Shown here in pieces: positions 17,231 to 25,213 of a DNA stretch of 64,000 nt. Each line of letters opens with the position of its first letter. Position 1 is the first letter of the stretch. This stretch comes from Hyphomicrobiales bacterium (GTDB lineage: Bacteria > Pseudomonadota > Alphaproteobacteria > Rhizobiales > Rhizobiaceae). Made by a program: the position numbers and the translations under genes. Where the stretch lies: NCBI GenBank assembly GCA_900469475.1, contig UBXG01000005.1, forward strand, positions 62,001 to 126,000, in the 5' to 3' direction. A model generated the notes under the pieces. It was not told the DNA's origin. It ran no database searches and saw only the letters and a list, made by a program, of their open reading frames with translations.

Positions 17231-18337
17231 TCACTCCTTGTAGGCTTGTAATCGGCCCCGATGATTGGCAATGCGGACATTGCCGATAAATTGCGTTGTT
17301 GCCGCTTCCCAGGAGTAATTGAGTGCCAAGGAGCGCGCTGCCTCGCGTGAGCATGAGAGCGCGGCGAGGCAGGCGGTGGCCAGGTCCGCATCCACGACGC
17401 CAGCCGCCCTGTTTCCTCCCAGAATGTCCGCGGGGCCGGTAACCGGGTAGGCGGCGACCGGAACGCCGCTCGCCAGTGCTTCCAGAATGGCGTTGCCGAA
17501 AGTGTCGGTCTTGGACGGGAAGACGAACACGTCCGCCTGCGAATAGGCATGCGCCAATTCCTCGCCGAATTTCGCTCCCAGAAAATGGACATCCGGATAG
17601 AGTGTCTGCAACTCCGCCCGCGCGGGGCCATCGCCGACCACTACTTTCGATCCGGGCAGGTCGAGGTCGAGGAAAGCGGGCAGGTTCTTTTCCAGCGCCA
17701 CGCGACCTACAGTCATGAAAATCGGACGAGGCAGGTCGAAGGGTGCGTCGTCCTGGGCCTGCGGTCGAAACAGTGAGGAGTCGATGCCACGGCTCCAGGG
17801 CAGTAGGTTGCGGATGCCGCGTAGCTTGAGTTCTTTTGCGAGACTTGGTGTCGCCACCATGCAGCCGTAGCCCGCATTGTGAAACCATTTGACGAAGGCG
17901 TAGAGCCAGCTTTCCGGTATCGGCAGGCGCGCCGCGACATATTCGGGAAAGCGGGTGTGATAGCTCGTGGAAAAAGGCATGCAATTTCTCAGGCACCAGC
18001 GCCTTGCGGTAAGCCCGAGGGGACCTTCAGTGGCAATGTGGACATAAGTCGGCCGGAGCGCCTCTATTCTCGCTGCAATCTTGCGATAGCTGGCAATCGA
18101 AAGCCGGATCTCCGGGTAGGTCGGGCAGGGGATGTTGCGAAAGCCGTCCGGCGTGATCATCGAAACCTCGATGCCCATGCGCGTCAGTTCGCGGTTGGTG
18201 TTCTCGATGGAGCGAACGACACCGTTGACCTGCGGATGCCAGGCATCGCTGACGATAAGCAGTCGTTCAGGTACTGCGACAGGTGTCGCCGCCTGCGCCC
18301 AGGTGGTTTGATCGATGTCTGACAAGCGTTGCAACAT
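17231..18337 (-). CDS. GT4-type glycosyltransferase (mannosyltransferase-like)
   Basis: Retaining glycosyltransferase of the GT4/GT-B fold, 368 residues. The N-terminal acceptor domain begins RLLIVSDAWHPQVNGVVRSIENT, as in GDP-mannose-dependent alpha-mannosyltransferases of the MgtA/PimB kind; the C-terminal donor domain has FMTVGRVALEKNLPAFLDLD, GDGPARAEL and the E-x7-E motif in FPSKTDTFGNAILEALASGVPVAAYPV. These act in the cytoplasm on lipid acceptors. Donor and acceptor are unknown. Start taken as ATG 18337, since the earlier codon is TTG. It is convergent with the FkbM gene, so a joint polysaccharide role is possible but unproven. Confidence 0.87.
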   Translation of the reverse strand: MLQRLSDIDQTTWAQAATPVAVPERLLIVSDAWHPQVNGVVRSIENTNRELTRMGIEVSMITPDGFRNIPCPTYPEIRLSIASYRKIAARIEALRPTYVHIATEGPLGLTARRWCLRNCMPFSTSYHTRFPEYVAARLPIPESWLYAFVKWFHNAGYGCMVATPSLAKELKLRGIRNLLPWSRGIDSSLFRPQAQDDAPFDLPRPIFMTVGRVALEKNLPAFLDLDLPGSKVVVGDGPARAELQTLYPDVHFLGAKFGEELAHAYSQADVFVFPSKTDTFGNAILEALASGVPVAAYPVTGPADILGGNRAAGVVDADLATACLAALSCSREAARSLALNYSWEAATTQFIGNVRIANHRGRLQAYKE

Positions 18338-18460
18338 GCCCAAAACAGTCCATCAGCACCGCATCCTCATGATGACGGTGCCAGCGATTGCGGTGTTTCA
18401 AACATGATTCCCGCGCCCACTCTATTGTGGGGGGTGTCCATGATGGAAATATTACAGCGT

Positions 18461-19393
18461 TTAGCGGATGGCTTTCAGCTTCTCGGGCGAGACGAGCGCA
18501 CCGTATTCCTGAATGACCCTCGCCGCGATCTTGGCTGCGAAGCCGGCGGCGGTAACTGCATTTTTGTGCTGCAGATAGTGCGCCAGAAATGCACCGTTGA
18601 AACTGTCGCCGGCGCTGGTGGTGTCGATAACCTTGACGACCTTGACCGCCGGGACGAGCGTCTCCTGAACGCCGTCGCCAATGGTCGCGCCATCAGGGCC
18701 ATTCTTGACGATGACCATCACCGCTCCGTATTGCCGATAGCGGCGGATCGTGGCGGCAATCGAATCGTCACTGAAATGCGCGGCCTCATCATCGAAGCTC
18801 GGCATGACGAGCGTCGCTGCACGCGCTCCCTCGGCGATCATCGTATGCATCGCGTCCAGGCTGGACCAGAGGCGAGGGCGCAGATTGGGATCGAAGGCGA
18901 CCAGCTTGCCGGCAGCTTTGGCGCGGCGCAGTTCTGCGAGCAAGGTGAAGGCATCTTCGCGCGACAGGATTGCCAGGGTAATGCCCGAAAAATAAAGGAC
19001 GTCGGAGGCCTCGATTGCGGCACGCAGGGCATCGCCATCGGTCGCAAGCTGGCGGGCGGCAGAGCTGTCGCGCCAATAGCTGAAGGAGCGTTCGCCGTCT
19101 TTTAGATTGATCATGTAGAGGCCGGGCGTCTTGCCGCGAAGGCGGCGAATGCTCTGCGTGCCGATGCCGGCGCTGCCCATGAAGGCGATCATCTCGTCGG
19201 ACATGGCATCGTCGCCGAGCGCGGTGAAGTAATCGATCGCCCAGTCCTTAGGTAGGCAGGCGCGGGCATACCAGGCGGTGTTGAAGGTGTCGCCGGCAAA
19301 GCCTTTGCGCAGGTGTCCGTCATCGGCCTGCGACAGTTCCACCATGCATTCGCCGATCGATAGAAAACGCCCGCCCAAGACTGCCTCCTGCAT
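18461..19393 (-). CDS. kdgK: 2-dehydro-3-deoxygluconokinase (PfkB family)
   Basis: Ribokinase-fold sugar kinase of 310 residues that phosphorylates 2-keto-3-deoxygluconate in the Entner-Doudoroff and uronate pathways. The start FLSIGECMVELS and GFAGDTFNTAWYARACLP are characteristic of KdgK; the PfkB signature IDTTSAGDSFNGAFL near residue 255 holds the catalytic aspartate. An earlier in-frame methionine at 19501 exists, but the conserved protein begins at the ATG of 19393. It lies downstream of the peptide transporter operon, separated by a hairpin, and probably has its own transcript. KdgK is the best fit within PfkB kinases; other keto-sugar kinases cannot be excluded. Confidence 0.85.
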   Translation of the reverse strand: MQEAVLGGRFLSIGECMVELSQADDGHLRKGFAGDTFNTAWYARACLPKDWAIDYFTALGDDAMSDEMIAFMGSAGIGTQSIRRLRGKTPGLYMINLKDGERSFSYWRDSSAARQLATDGDALRAAIEASDVLYFSGITLAILSREDAFTLLAELRRAKAAGKLVAFDPNLRPRLWSSLDAMHTMIAEGARAATLVMPSFDDEAAHFSDDSIAATIRRYRQYGAVMVIVKNGPDGATIGDGVQETLVPAVKVVKVIDTTSAGDSFNGAFLAHYLQHKNAVTAAGFAAKIAARVIQEYGALVSPEKLKAIR

Positions 19394-19435
19394 TTGCCTT
19401 GGTGCTGCATACGCGGAAGCGGCGGCTGGGGCAAG

Positions 19436-19464
19436 GTGGACGGCGGCAGCCGCCGTCCACTTTT
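19436..19464. terminator. Hairpin after the peptide transporter operon
   Basis: GTGGACGGCGG (19436-19446), loop CAG, CCGCCGTCCAC (19450-19460): an 11-bp perfect stem. It lies 13-41 bases past the stop of the last ABC gene on the minus strand. The T run (TTTT, 19461-19464) is on the plus-strand side, so on the minus strand it is a stem without a U tract and may act as an mRNA 3' end stabiliser or weak terminator. Confidence 0.55.
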
Positions 19465-19476
19465 GCTGGCGCTGCT

Positions 19477-20463
19477 TTACGGCCGGTCCATGTGATAGCA
19501 AGCCGCCGTCTGGCCTGGGCGCACGTGCTCGGTCGGTGGCATCTTCGTGCGGCAGATATCCGTCGCCTTCCAGCAGCGGGGTGAGAAGACGCAGCCCGGC
19601 GGTGGATTGAGCGGCGAGGGCGGATCGCCCTGCAAGCGGATGCGCTCGCGGCCACGAGCCAGCTTCGGATCGGGGATCGGCGCGGCAGAGAACAGCGCCT
19701 GTGTATAGGGATGGGCCGGATGGTCGAAGACCGTCGCGGCTTCGCCCGCTTCCACCACCTTGCCGAGATAAAGCACCAGCACGTCGTCCGAGATCAGGCG
19801 CACGACCGAGAGGTCGTGGCTGATGAAGATCAAGGTGAGGCCGAACTCCTTGCGCAGGCGGCGCAGGAGCGTGATGACCTGCCCCTGGATCGAAACGTCG
19901 AGCGCCGAAACCGGTTCGTCGCAGATGATAAGCTTCGGCCGAGTGATGACGGCACGGGCAATGCCGATGCGCTGTGCCTGGCCGCCCGAAAACTCGTGCG
20001 GGTAGCGGTTGATCATCTCAGGCACCAGGCCGACTGCCGCCATGATCTCGCGTACGCGATCCTGCCGCTGCGCGCGGCTCAGTTTCGGTTCGAAGACGGT
20101 CAGCGGCTCGGCGATGATGTCGCCGACGGTCATGCGTGGGTCGAGCGAGGCGATCGGATCCTGGAAGATAATCTGCATATCGCGGCGGGCGGCGCGCATC
20201 TCCTCTTCGGTAAGGTCGAGCAGGTTGCCGCCTTGCCAGAGGATGCGGCCCTTCTGGGCCTTGATCAGCCGCAGGATGGAGCGACCGAGCGTGGACTTGC
20301 CGCAGCCCGATTCGCCGACGATGCCGAGCGTGCGACCGGTCTTCAGCTCGAAGCTGACATCGTTGACCGCGGTCAGGATCAGTGGCGGCTTGAAGAGGGA
20401 TTTCGACGGCAGTTCGAATTCGGTCGTCAGATGCTCGACCTTCAGAAGCGTTTGCTCAGCCAT
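19477..20463 (-). CDS. Peptide ABC transporter ATP-binding protein (OppF/DppF)
   Basis: Second ATPase of an oligo/dipeptide importer; 328 residues from the ATG at 20463. Walker A is GIVGESGCGKSTLG, the signature is FSGGQAQRIGIARAV, Walker B KLIICDEPVSALD, and the H-loop FISHDLSVV. The C-terminal oligopeptide-transporter extension with a cysteine pair (GCVFSPRCWKATDICRTKMPP) is present and normally binds an Fe-S cluster. The start overlaps the stop of the DppD-like gene by eight bases. Last gene of a five-gene operon (substrate-binding protein, two permeases, two ATPases). Confidence 0.92.
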   Translation of the reverse strand: MAEQTLLKVEHLTTEFELPSKSLFKPPLILTAVNDVSFELKTGRTLGIVGESGCGKSTLGRSILRLIKAQKGRILWQGGNLLDLTEEEMRAARRDMQIIFQDPIASLDPRMTVGDIIAEPLTVFEPKLSRAQRQDRVREIMAAVGLVPEMINRYPHEFSGGQAQRIGIARAVITRPKLIICDEPVSALDVSIQGQVITLLRRLRKEFGLTLIFISHDLSVVRLISDDVLVLYLGKVVEAGEAATVFDHPAHPYTQALFSAAPIPDPKLARGRERIRLQGDPPSPLNPPPGCVFSPRCWKATDICRTKMPPTEHVRPGQTAACYHMDRP

Positions 20464-21451
20464 GGACGAGGCTCCGTTCCTGATTAGCCGAAAGGGGGTG
20501 GAAGCAGGCTGCGCAACGGCGCGGCGCCAGCGGATCGAGCGGCGGTGCTGCATCCAGACAATCGTCCTGTACATGGGCGCAGCGCGGCGAGAAGGAGCAG
20601 CCGCGCGGCAGGTGCATCAGGTTCGGCGGCCGTCCGGGGATGACGGTGAGATCGTCGACATCCTGGTCCGGCCTCGGGATCGCCGAGTGAAGCGCCGCCG
20701 TATAAGGATGAGCCGGGCTTTCGAACAGCTCCTCGACCGGCGCTTCCTCAACGATACGGCCGGCATACATGACGGCAACGCGGTCGGCGAGGCCGGCGAC
20801 GACACCGAGGTCATGGGTGATCATGATGAGCGCCGTATGCATTTCCGCCGTCAGCTCATTGAAGAGATCGAGGATCTGCGCCTGGATCGTCACGTCGAGT
20901 GCCGTCGTCGGCTCATCGGCGATGAGGAGCTTCGGCTTGGTCAGCAGCGCCATGGCGATGACGATGCGCTGGCGCATGCCGCCCGAAAGCTCGTGCGGAT
21001 AGAGGTTGAAGCGGCGCGTCGGATCAGGGATGCCGACCCGCTTCAGCATATCGAGCGCCGTGGCCGAAGCCGCGCGCGCTGTCAGGCCGCCATGGACTTC
21101 CAGCTGCTCCGTCAGCTGCCGCGAGATGCGCAGCGACGGGTTAAGCGCGGTCATCGGGTCCTGGAAGACCATGGCCATGTCCTTGCCGCGCACATGGTCG
21201 AGCTCGCGCGGCTTCAGGGTCAGCAGATCCTTGCCGTCGAGTAGCGCCTGGCCGCTGGTGCGGCCGTTTTTGGCGAGCAGGCCCATCAGGCCGAGGAAGG
21301 TCTGGCTCTTGCCGGAGCCAGACTCGCCGACGACGGCGATACGTTCGCCGCGGCCGATCTTGAGGTTCATCTTCGACACCGCGGCCACTTCGCCTTCTGG
21401 CGTGCGGAAGGTGATCGAATAGTCTTTGAGTTCGAGAAGTGTTTCTGTCAT
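20456..21451 (-). CDS. Peptide ABC transporter ATP-binding protein (OppD/DppD)
   Basis: First ATPase of the importer, 331 residues. VVGESGSGKSQTFLGLMG is Walker A, with Q where many members have T after the serine; LSGGMRQRIVIAMALL the signature and KLLIADEPTTALDVTIQ Walker B. The C-terminus has the PRGCSFSPRCAHVQDDC cysteine motif of the Opp/Dpp ATPases. It sits between the permease DppC-like gene (one base apart) and the DppF-like gene (eight-base overlap), so the genes are cotranslated. Confidence 0.92.
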   Translation of the reverse strand: MTETLLELKDYSITFRTPEGEVAAVSKMNLKIGRGERIAVVGESGSGKSQTFLGLMGLLAKNGRTSGQALLDGKDLLTLKPRELDHVRGKDMAMVFQDPMTALNPSLRISRQLTEQLEVHGGLTARAASATALDMLKRVGIPDPTRRFNLYPHELSGGMRQRIVIAMALLTKPKLLIADEPTTALDVTIQAQILDLFNELTAEMHTALIMITHDLGVVAGLADRVAVMYAGRIVEEAPVEELFESPAHPYTAALHSAIPRPDQDVDDLTVIPGRPPNLMHLPRGCSFSPRCAHVQDDCLDAAPPLDPLAPRRCAACFHPLSANQERSLVHG

Positions 21452-21452
21452 G

Positions 21453-22370
21453 TCAGCGATCCTTCGGATCGAATGCGTCGCGCAGACCGTCGCCGATGAA
21501 GAGCAGGCTCATCAGCAGCGCGACCAGGAAACCGGCCGGGAAGAACAGCAGCCATGGCGTCGTCTCCATACCGGCCGAACCTTCGGCAATTAGGGTGCCG
21601 AGCGATGTCAGCGGCTCCTGAACGCCGAAACCGAGATAGGAGAGGAAGCTCTCGGTCGCGATGATTTCCGGGATGGTGAGCGTCGCGTAGATGACGACCG
21701 GGCCGACGAGGTTCGGCACGATGTGTTTCAGGATGATCTTGAACGATCGCTGCCCCGATGCACGGGCGGCCTCGATGAATTCCCGCTGCTTGATCGACAG
21801 GGTCTGGCCGCGCACGATACGGGCCATGGTGAGCCATTCGAGTGCGCCGATCGCCGCAAACAGCAGATAGACGTTGCGGCCGAAGATCACCATCAGCAGG
21901 ATGACGAAGAGGACGTAGGGCAGGGCGTACATGATATCGACGAAACGCATCATGATTGCATCGACGCGACCGCCGAAATAACCGGCAACGGCGCCGTAGA
22001 GCACGCCGATGACGACCGAGACGAGGGTGGCGACAAGTGCGACCGTCAGCGAGACGCGGGTGCCGTAGAGCGTACGCGCCAGCAGATCGCGGCCGTTGCC
22101 GTCGGTGCCGAAATAGTGGCCGGCGGCAAAATCCGGAGCGCCTCGGAAGGACGTCCAGTCCGGATCCTCATAGTTGAAGGGCAGGAAATACGGGCCGAAT
22201 ATGGCGACCAGAACCAGCACAGCCAGTATGACCAGCGAAAGTGCCGCTGCCTTGTTGCGCAGAAGACGACGCATTGCGTCGCCGGTGAGGGATCGCCCCT
22301 TGGGTGCGAGCCCCTCTGCCGAAAGCAATTCCGCTTCCAGCAATTCTCTCTTGGCGGAATTGAGGATCAT
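21453..22370 (-). CDS. Peptide ABC transporter permease (OppC/DppC)
   Basis: Inner-membrane permease of 305 residues. The N-terminal cytoplasmic part (residues 1-35) precedes a first helix AAALSLVILAVLVLVAIFGPYFLPF; further helices follow, with the OppC-type periplasmic loop (FGTDGNGRDLLARTLYGTRVSL). The ATPase-contact EAA loop reads IEAARASGQRSFKIILKHIVPN. The ATG overlaps the stop of the OppB gene by four bases (22367-22370). Confidence 0.92.
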   Translation of the reverse strand: MILNSAKRELLEAELLSAEGLAPKGRSLTGDAMRRLLRNKAAALSLVILAVLVLVAIFGPYFLPFNYEDPDWTSFRGAPDFAAGHYFGTDGNGRDLLARTLYGTRVSLTVALVATLVSVVIGVLYGAVAGYFGGRVDAIMMRFVDIMYALPYVLFVILLMVIFGRNVYLLFAAIGALEWLTMARIVRGQTLSIKQREFIEAARASGQRSFKIILKHIVPNLVGPVVIYATLTIPEIIATESFLSYLGFGVQEPLTSLGTLIAEGSAGMETTPWLLFFPAGFLVALLMSLLFIGDGLRDAFDPKDR

Positions 22371-23290
22371 CGCATTCTCACTTTCGGGTCGAGCCAGGCA
22401 TAGGCGATGTCGACCAGCAGGTTGAGGACCACGATCAGGACCATGTAGAAAACGACCGTGCCGAGGACCATGCCGTAATCGCGGTTGAGCGCTGCGCCGA
22501 CGAAGTAGCGGCCGACGCCGGGGAGGCCGAAGATGCTTTCGACCACCAGCGAGCCGGTGAGGAGGTAACTTGCCGCGGGTCCGAGATAGGAGACGACGGG
22601 CATCATGGCCGGCTTCAGCGCGTGGCGCATGATCGTCAGCCGCGGGCCGATGCCCTTGGCCTTGGCGGTGCGAATGAAGTTCTGGCCCATCACTTCGATC
22701 ATCGAGCCTCGCATCAGGCGAGAGATGCGAGCCGCGTGCGGCAGGGTCAGGACGATGATGGGCAGGATCAGGAACTTGATCGAGCCGTCGCCCCAGCCGC
22801 CGACCGGCAGCCAGCCGAGCGTATTGCCGAAGATGAGCTGAAGGATGGGGGCGATGAGGAAGCTTGGCATGACCAAGCCGATGAGGAGGCCGCCGCCCAG
22901 CCAGTAATCCGCTGCGCGATTCTGATAGAGCGCCCCGAGACAGCCTATGAAGACGCCGACGATAGTCGCGAGCACGAAGGCGGAGCCGCCGATGGTCAAC
23001 GTATAGGGGAAGCCCGACATGATCTGCTGGGTGACGGTGAAGTCCTGATTGGCGAAGGAGGGGCCAAGGTCGCCCTTCATGACATCGCCGACATAGATCA
23101 GGTATTGCTCAACCAAGGGCTTGTCGAGGTTGTAGTGAGCCGCGAGGTTGGCTTTGACTTCCGGCGGCAATGGCCTTTCGCCATCGAAGGGGCCGCCGGG
23201 AGCGAGGCGCAGAATGAAAAAACACACTGTCACGGCAATCCACAGAACGGGGATTGTCGACAGCAAACGACGGAGAGCGTAGCCAAACAT
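22367..23290 (-). CDS. Peptide ABC transporter permease (OppB/DppB)
   Basis: Inner-membrane permease of 307 residues with the OppB-type N-terminus MFGYALRRLLSTIPVLWIAVTVCFFILRLAPGGPF and the EAA loop FIRTAKAKGIGPRLTIMRHALKPA near residue 205. Start at 23290 fits the family; the frame is open from 23341. The only purine-rich ribosome-site candidate, GGGAGGGAG, lies in the arm of a 12-bp hairpin between this gene and the substrate-binding protein gene, so translation may depend on that stem opening. Confidence 0.92.
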   Translation of the reverse strand: MFGYALRRLLSTIPVLWIAVTVCFFILRLAPGGPFDGERPLPPEVKANLAAHYNLDKPLVEQYLIYVGDVMKGDLGPSFANQDFTVTQQIMSGFPYTLTIGGSAFVLATIVGVFIGCLGALYQNRAADYWLGGGLLIGLVMPSFLIAPILQLIFGNTLGWLPVGGWGDGSIKFLILPIIVLTLPHAARISRLMRGSMIEVMGQNFIRTAKAKGIGPRLTIMRHALKPAMMPVVSYLGPAASYLLTGSLVVESIFGLPGVGRYFVGAALNRDYGMVLGTVVFYMVLIVVLNLLVDIAYAWLDPKVRMR

Positions 23291-23300
23291 GATCTTAGAC

Positions 23301-23332
23301 GGCTCCCTCCCGGTTGTGTTCGGGAGGGAGCC
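23301..23332 (-). terminator. Intercistronic hairpin between substrate-binding protein and permease genes
   Basis: GGCTCCCTCCCG (23301-23312), an 8-base loop and CGGGAGGGAGCC (23321-23332): a perfect 12-bp stem. On the minus strand it follows the substrate-binding protein stop by nine bases and has no U tract. Stems at this place in binding-protein operons commonly protect the upstream mRNA and reduce permease expression. Confidence 0.65.
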
Positions 23333-23341
23333 TGTTCCCAA

Positions 23342-24922
23342 TTATTCTTTAACCGACAGCCAGCGCGTACGGTGGATGTCCTGGATGTTGTCGACGAAGC
23401 CCTGGACCTTCGGGGCGACGATGTTCTGGGAAACGTAGTAGTAGATCGGGATTGCGGCGCTGTCGTCGAGGGCCAGCTGCTCGGCCTTCTTGTAGATCTC
23501 GGCGCGCTTCTTCAGATCGATCTCTTCATTGCCCTGCTTGATCAGAGCATCGTAGTCCTTGTTGCTCCAGCGGCCGTAATTCATCTCGACGCCGGTGGAC
23601 AGCAGGTTCAGGAAGTTGATCGGATCGTTGTAGTCGGCGAGCCAGCCGGCACGGCCGATCTGCACCTCGCCGCGCTGCATTTCATCGTAATGCACCTTGG
23701 TTTCGGTGTTGTAGAGCTCGATATCGACGCCGAGCGGCTTCCACATGGCGGCGATCGCAACGGCGATGCGCTTGTGGTTGTCGTTGGTGTTGTAGCGCAG
23801 CTGAGCCTTCAGCGGGTGATCGGGACCGAAGCCGGCTTCCTTCAAGAGCTTCTTGGCTTCTTCGACCTTCTGCTTGTAGGGCTCGTCCTTCCAGCTGACA
23901 TAGGCCGGTTCACCGTAATTGGCGGTACCTGGCGGTACCCAGGAATAGGATGGCAGTTCGCCGGTGCCGAGAATCTTCGGGCCGATGACCTCGCGGTTGA
24001 CGGCCATGGAGAGAGCCTGGCGCACGCGCTTGTCGTTGAAAGGCGGCTTGGTAGAGTTCAGGACGTAGTAGTAGGTGCCAAGGAAGGGCACCACATGCGC
24101 CTGGCCGGGCAGGTTCTTCTGGATCCAGTCGAACTGGTCGGCCGGGAAGGAGGTCAGGATATCGAATTCGCCGGCGCGATAGCGCTTCAAGGCAGCGGCC
24201 TGATCTTCCAGCGTGTAATAGTTGACGTTGTCGATCTTGATGTCCTTGGCGTCGTAATACTGGTCACTCTTGACCATGCTGACGTGCGAACCGGGCACCC
24301 ATTCGGTGGGCTTGTACGGGCCGTTGGTGACGATGTTGCCGATCTTGACCCACTGGTCGCCCTTGGCTTCCACGACATGCTTCGGCAGCGGATAGGCCGT
24401 GTAGTGCATCAGGGCGTTGAGGAAGTAGGGTGTCGGGTTTTCAAGCGTGATTTCGAGCGTCTTGTCGTCGATCGCCTTGACGCCGAGCTGTGTCAGATCC
24501 TTGATCTCGCCCTTGTTGATCTTTTCCGCGTTCAGGATCGTGTACTGCAGATAGGCGTATTGCGCGGCGGTCTTCGGGTCCATCAGGCGCTGGAAGGCAA
24601 AGACGAAGTCCTGAGCCGTCACAGGTTGGCCATCGGACCACTTGATGCCGTCGCGAAGCTTGAAGGTATAGACCTTCTGGTCGGGCGAAATGGTCCAGCT
24701 TGCAGCCTGGCCGGGAATTGGGTTGTCCTTGGGATCTTCGGTCACCAGCCCTTCGAAGATATCGCCGTCGATACGGTTTTCCCAATCGCCGGAAATTTTT
24801 TGCGGATCGAGCGAAGTCGGGTCGCCGCCGTTGTGGATATTGAGGGTCGCGGCATGCGCGGAAACGCTCAATATCGTGCTGACGAAAGCCGCAGCGATAA
24901 ATTTTCTGGTGATATGCGCCAT
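23342..24922 (-). CDS. Peptide ABC transporter substrate-binding protein (OppA/DppA family)
   Basis: Periplasmic solute-binding protein, family 5, 526 residues. The signal peptide is MAHITRKFIAAAFVSTILSVSAHA, and the mature part starts ATLNIHNGGDPTSLDPQKISG, the usual SBP_bac_5 opening. YTFKLRDGIKWSDGQPVTAQDFVFAFQRLMDP is the conserved family signature; GRWSNKDYDALI closes the ligand lobe. ATG at 24922 follows AAGGTGGG and is preferred over the GTG at 24934. First gene of the operon; downstream hairpin separates it from the permease genes. Ligand is unknown; oligopeptides are likely, with murein peptides possible. Confidence 0.92.
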   Translation of the reverse strand: MAHITRKFIAAAFVSTILSVSAHAATLNIHNGGDPTSLDPQKISGDWENRIDGDIFEGLVTEDPKDNPIPGQAASWTISPDQKVYTFKLRDGIKWSDGQPVTAQDFVFAFQRLMDPKTAAQYAYLQYTILNAEKINKGEIKDLTQLGVKAIDDKTLEITLENPTPYFLNALMHYTAYPLPKHVVEAKGDQWVKIGNIVTNGPYKPTEWVPGSHVSMVKSDQYYDAKDIKIDNVNYYTLEDQAAALKRYRAGEFDILTSFPADQFDWIQKNLPGQAHVVPFLGTYYYVLNSTKPPFNDKRVRQALSMAVNREVIGPKILGTGELPSYSWVPPGTANYGEPAYVSWKDEPYKQKVEEAKKLLKEAGFGPDHPLKAQLRYNTNDNHKRIAVAIAAMWKPLGVDIELYNTETKVHYDEMQRGEVQIGRAGWLADYNDPINFLNLLSTGVEMNYGRWSNKDYDALIKQGNEEIDLKKRAEIYKKAEQLALDDSAAIPIYYYVSQNIVAPKVQGFVDNIQDIHRTRWLSVKE

Positions 24923-24984
24923 ATGTTTTCCCACCTTTCTGGAGTTCTTGTCCTTGTTTTACAAGGGTGTTTTTGATCCGCAGG

Positions 24985-25037
24985 TGACCTGTACGTGCAG
25001 GTCAATGCGCGAAGTTATCGAAAGCGACGTCGCTTTC
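24985..25037. promoter_or_regulatory. Two palindromes between the peptide transporter and the alpha-glucosidase
   Basis: TGACCTG (24985-24991), six bases, CAGGTCA (24998-25004) is a perfect 7-bp inverted repeat. Sixteen bases on, GAAAGCGACGTCGCTTTC (25020-25037) is a perfect 18-bp palindrome with a central CG, the form typical of LacI-family operators. Both lie in the shared divergent upstream region, so each may govern either gene. The T-rich context and short A run after the second fit a promoter region. Confidence 0.6.
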
Positions 25038-25213
25038 AAGTTAAAAAAAGTCGGGCATGCTTAGCGTGTGAACTTTCATATTGATAATTCGCTTAAATTG
25101 ATACTGCGAATTTATCCGCCGATGGTTGAGCTTTTCGGATGGCCGATTTGCGGCTTGCCGCCTGCGCACGAGTGTGCAAACTGGAAGGCCTTGTGCGATA
25201 TCGAGGCGGTTTG

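Noticed and set aside
22622-24976. Open frame of 784 codons antisense to the peptide transporter genes
   Set aside because: It mirrors the coding strand of real genes with strong ABC-transporter matches; high GC at third positions keeps such frames open. It has no ribosome site and no domain.
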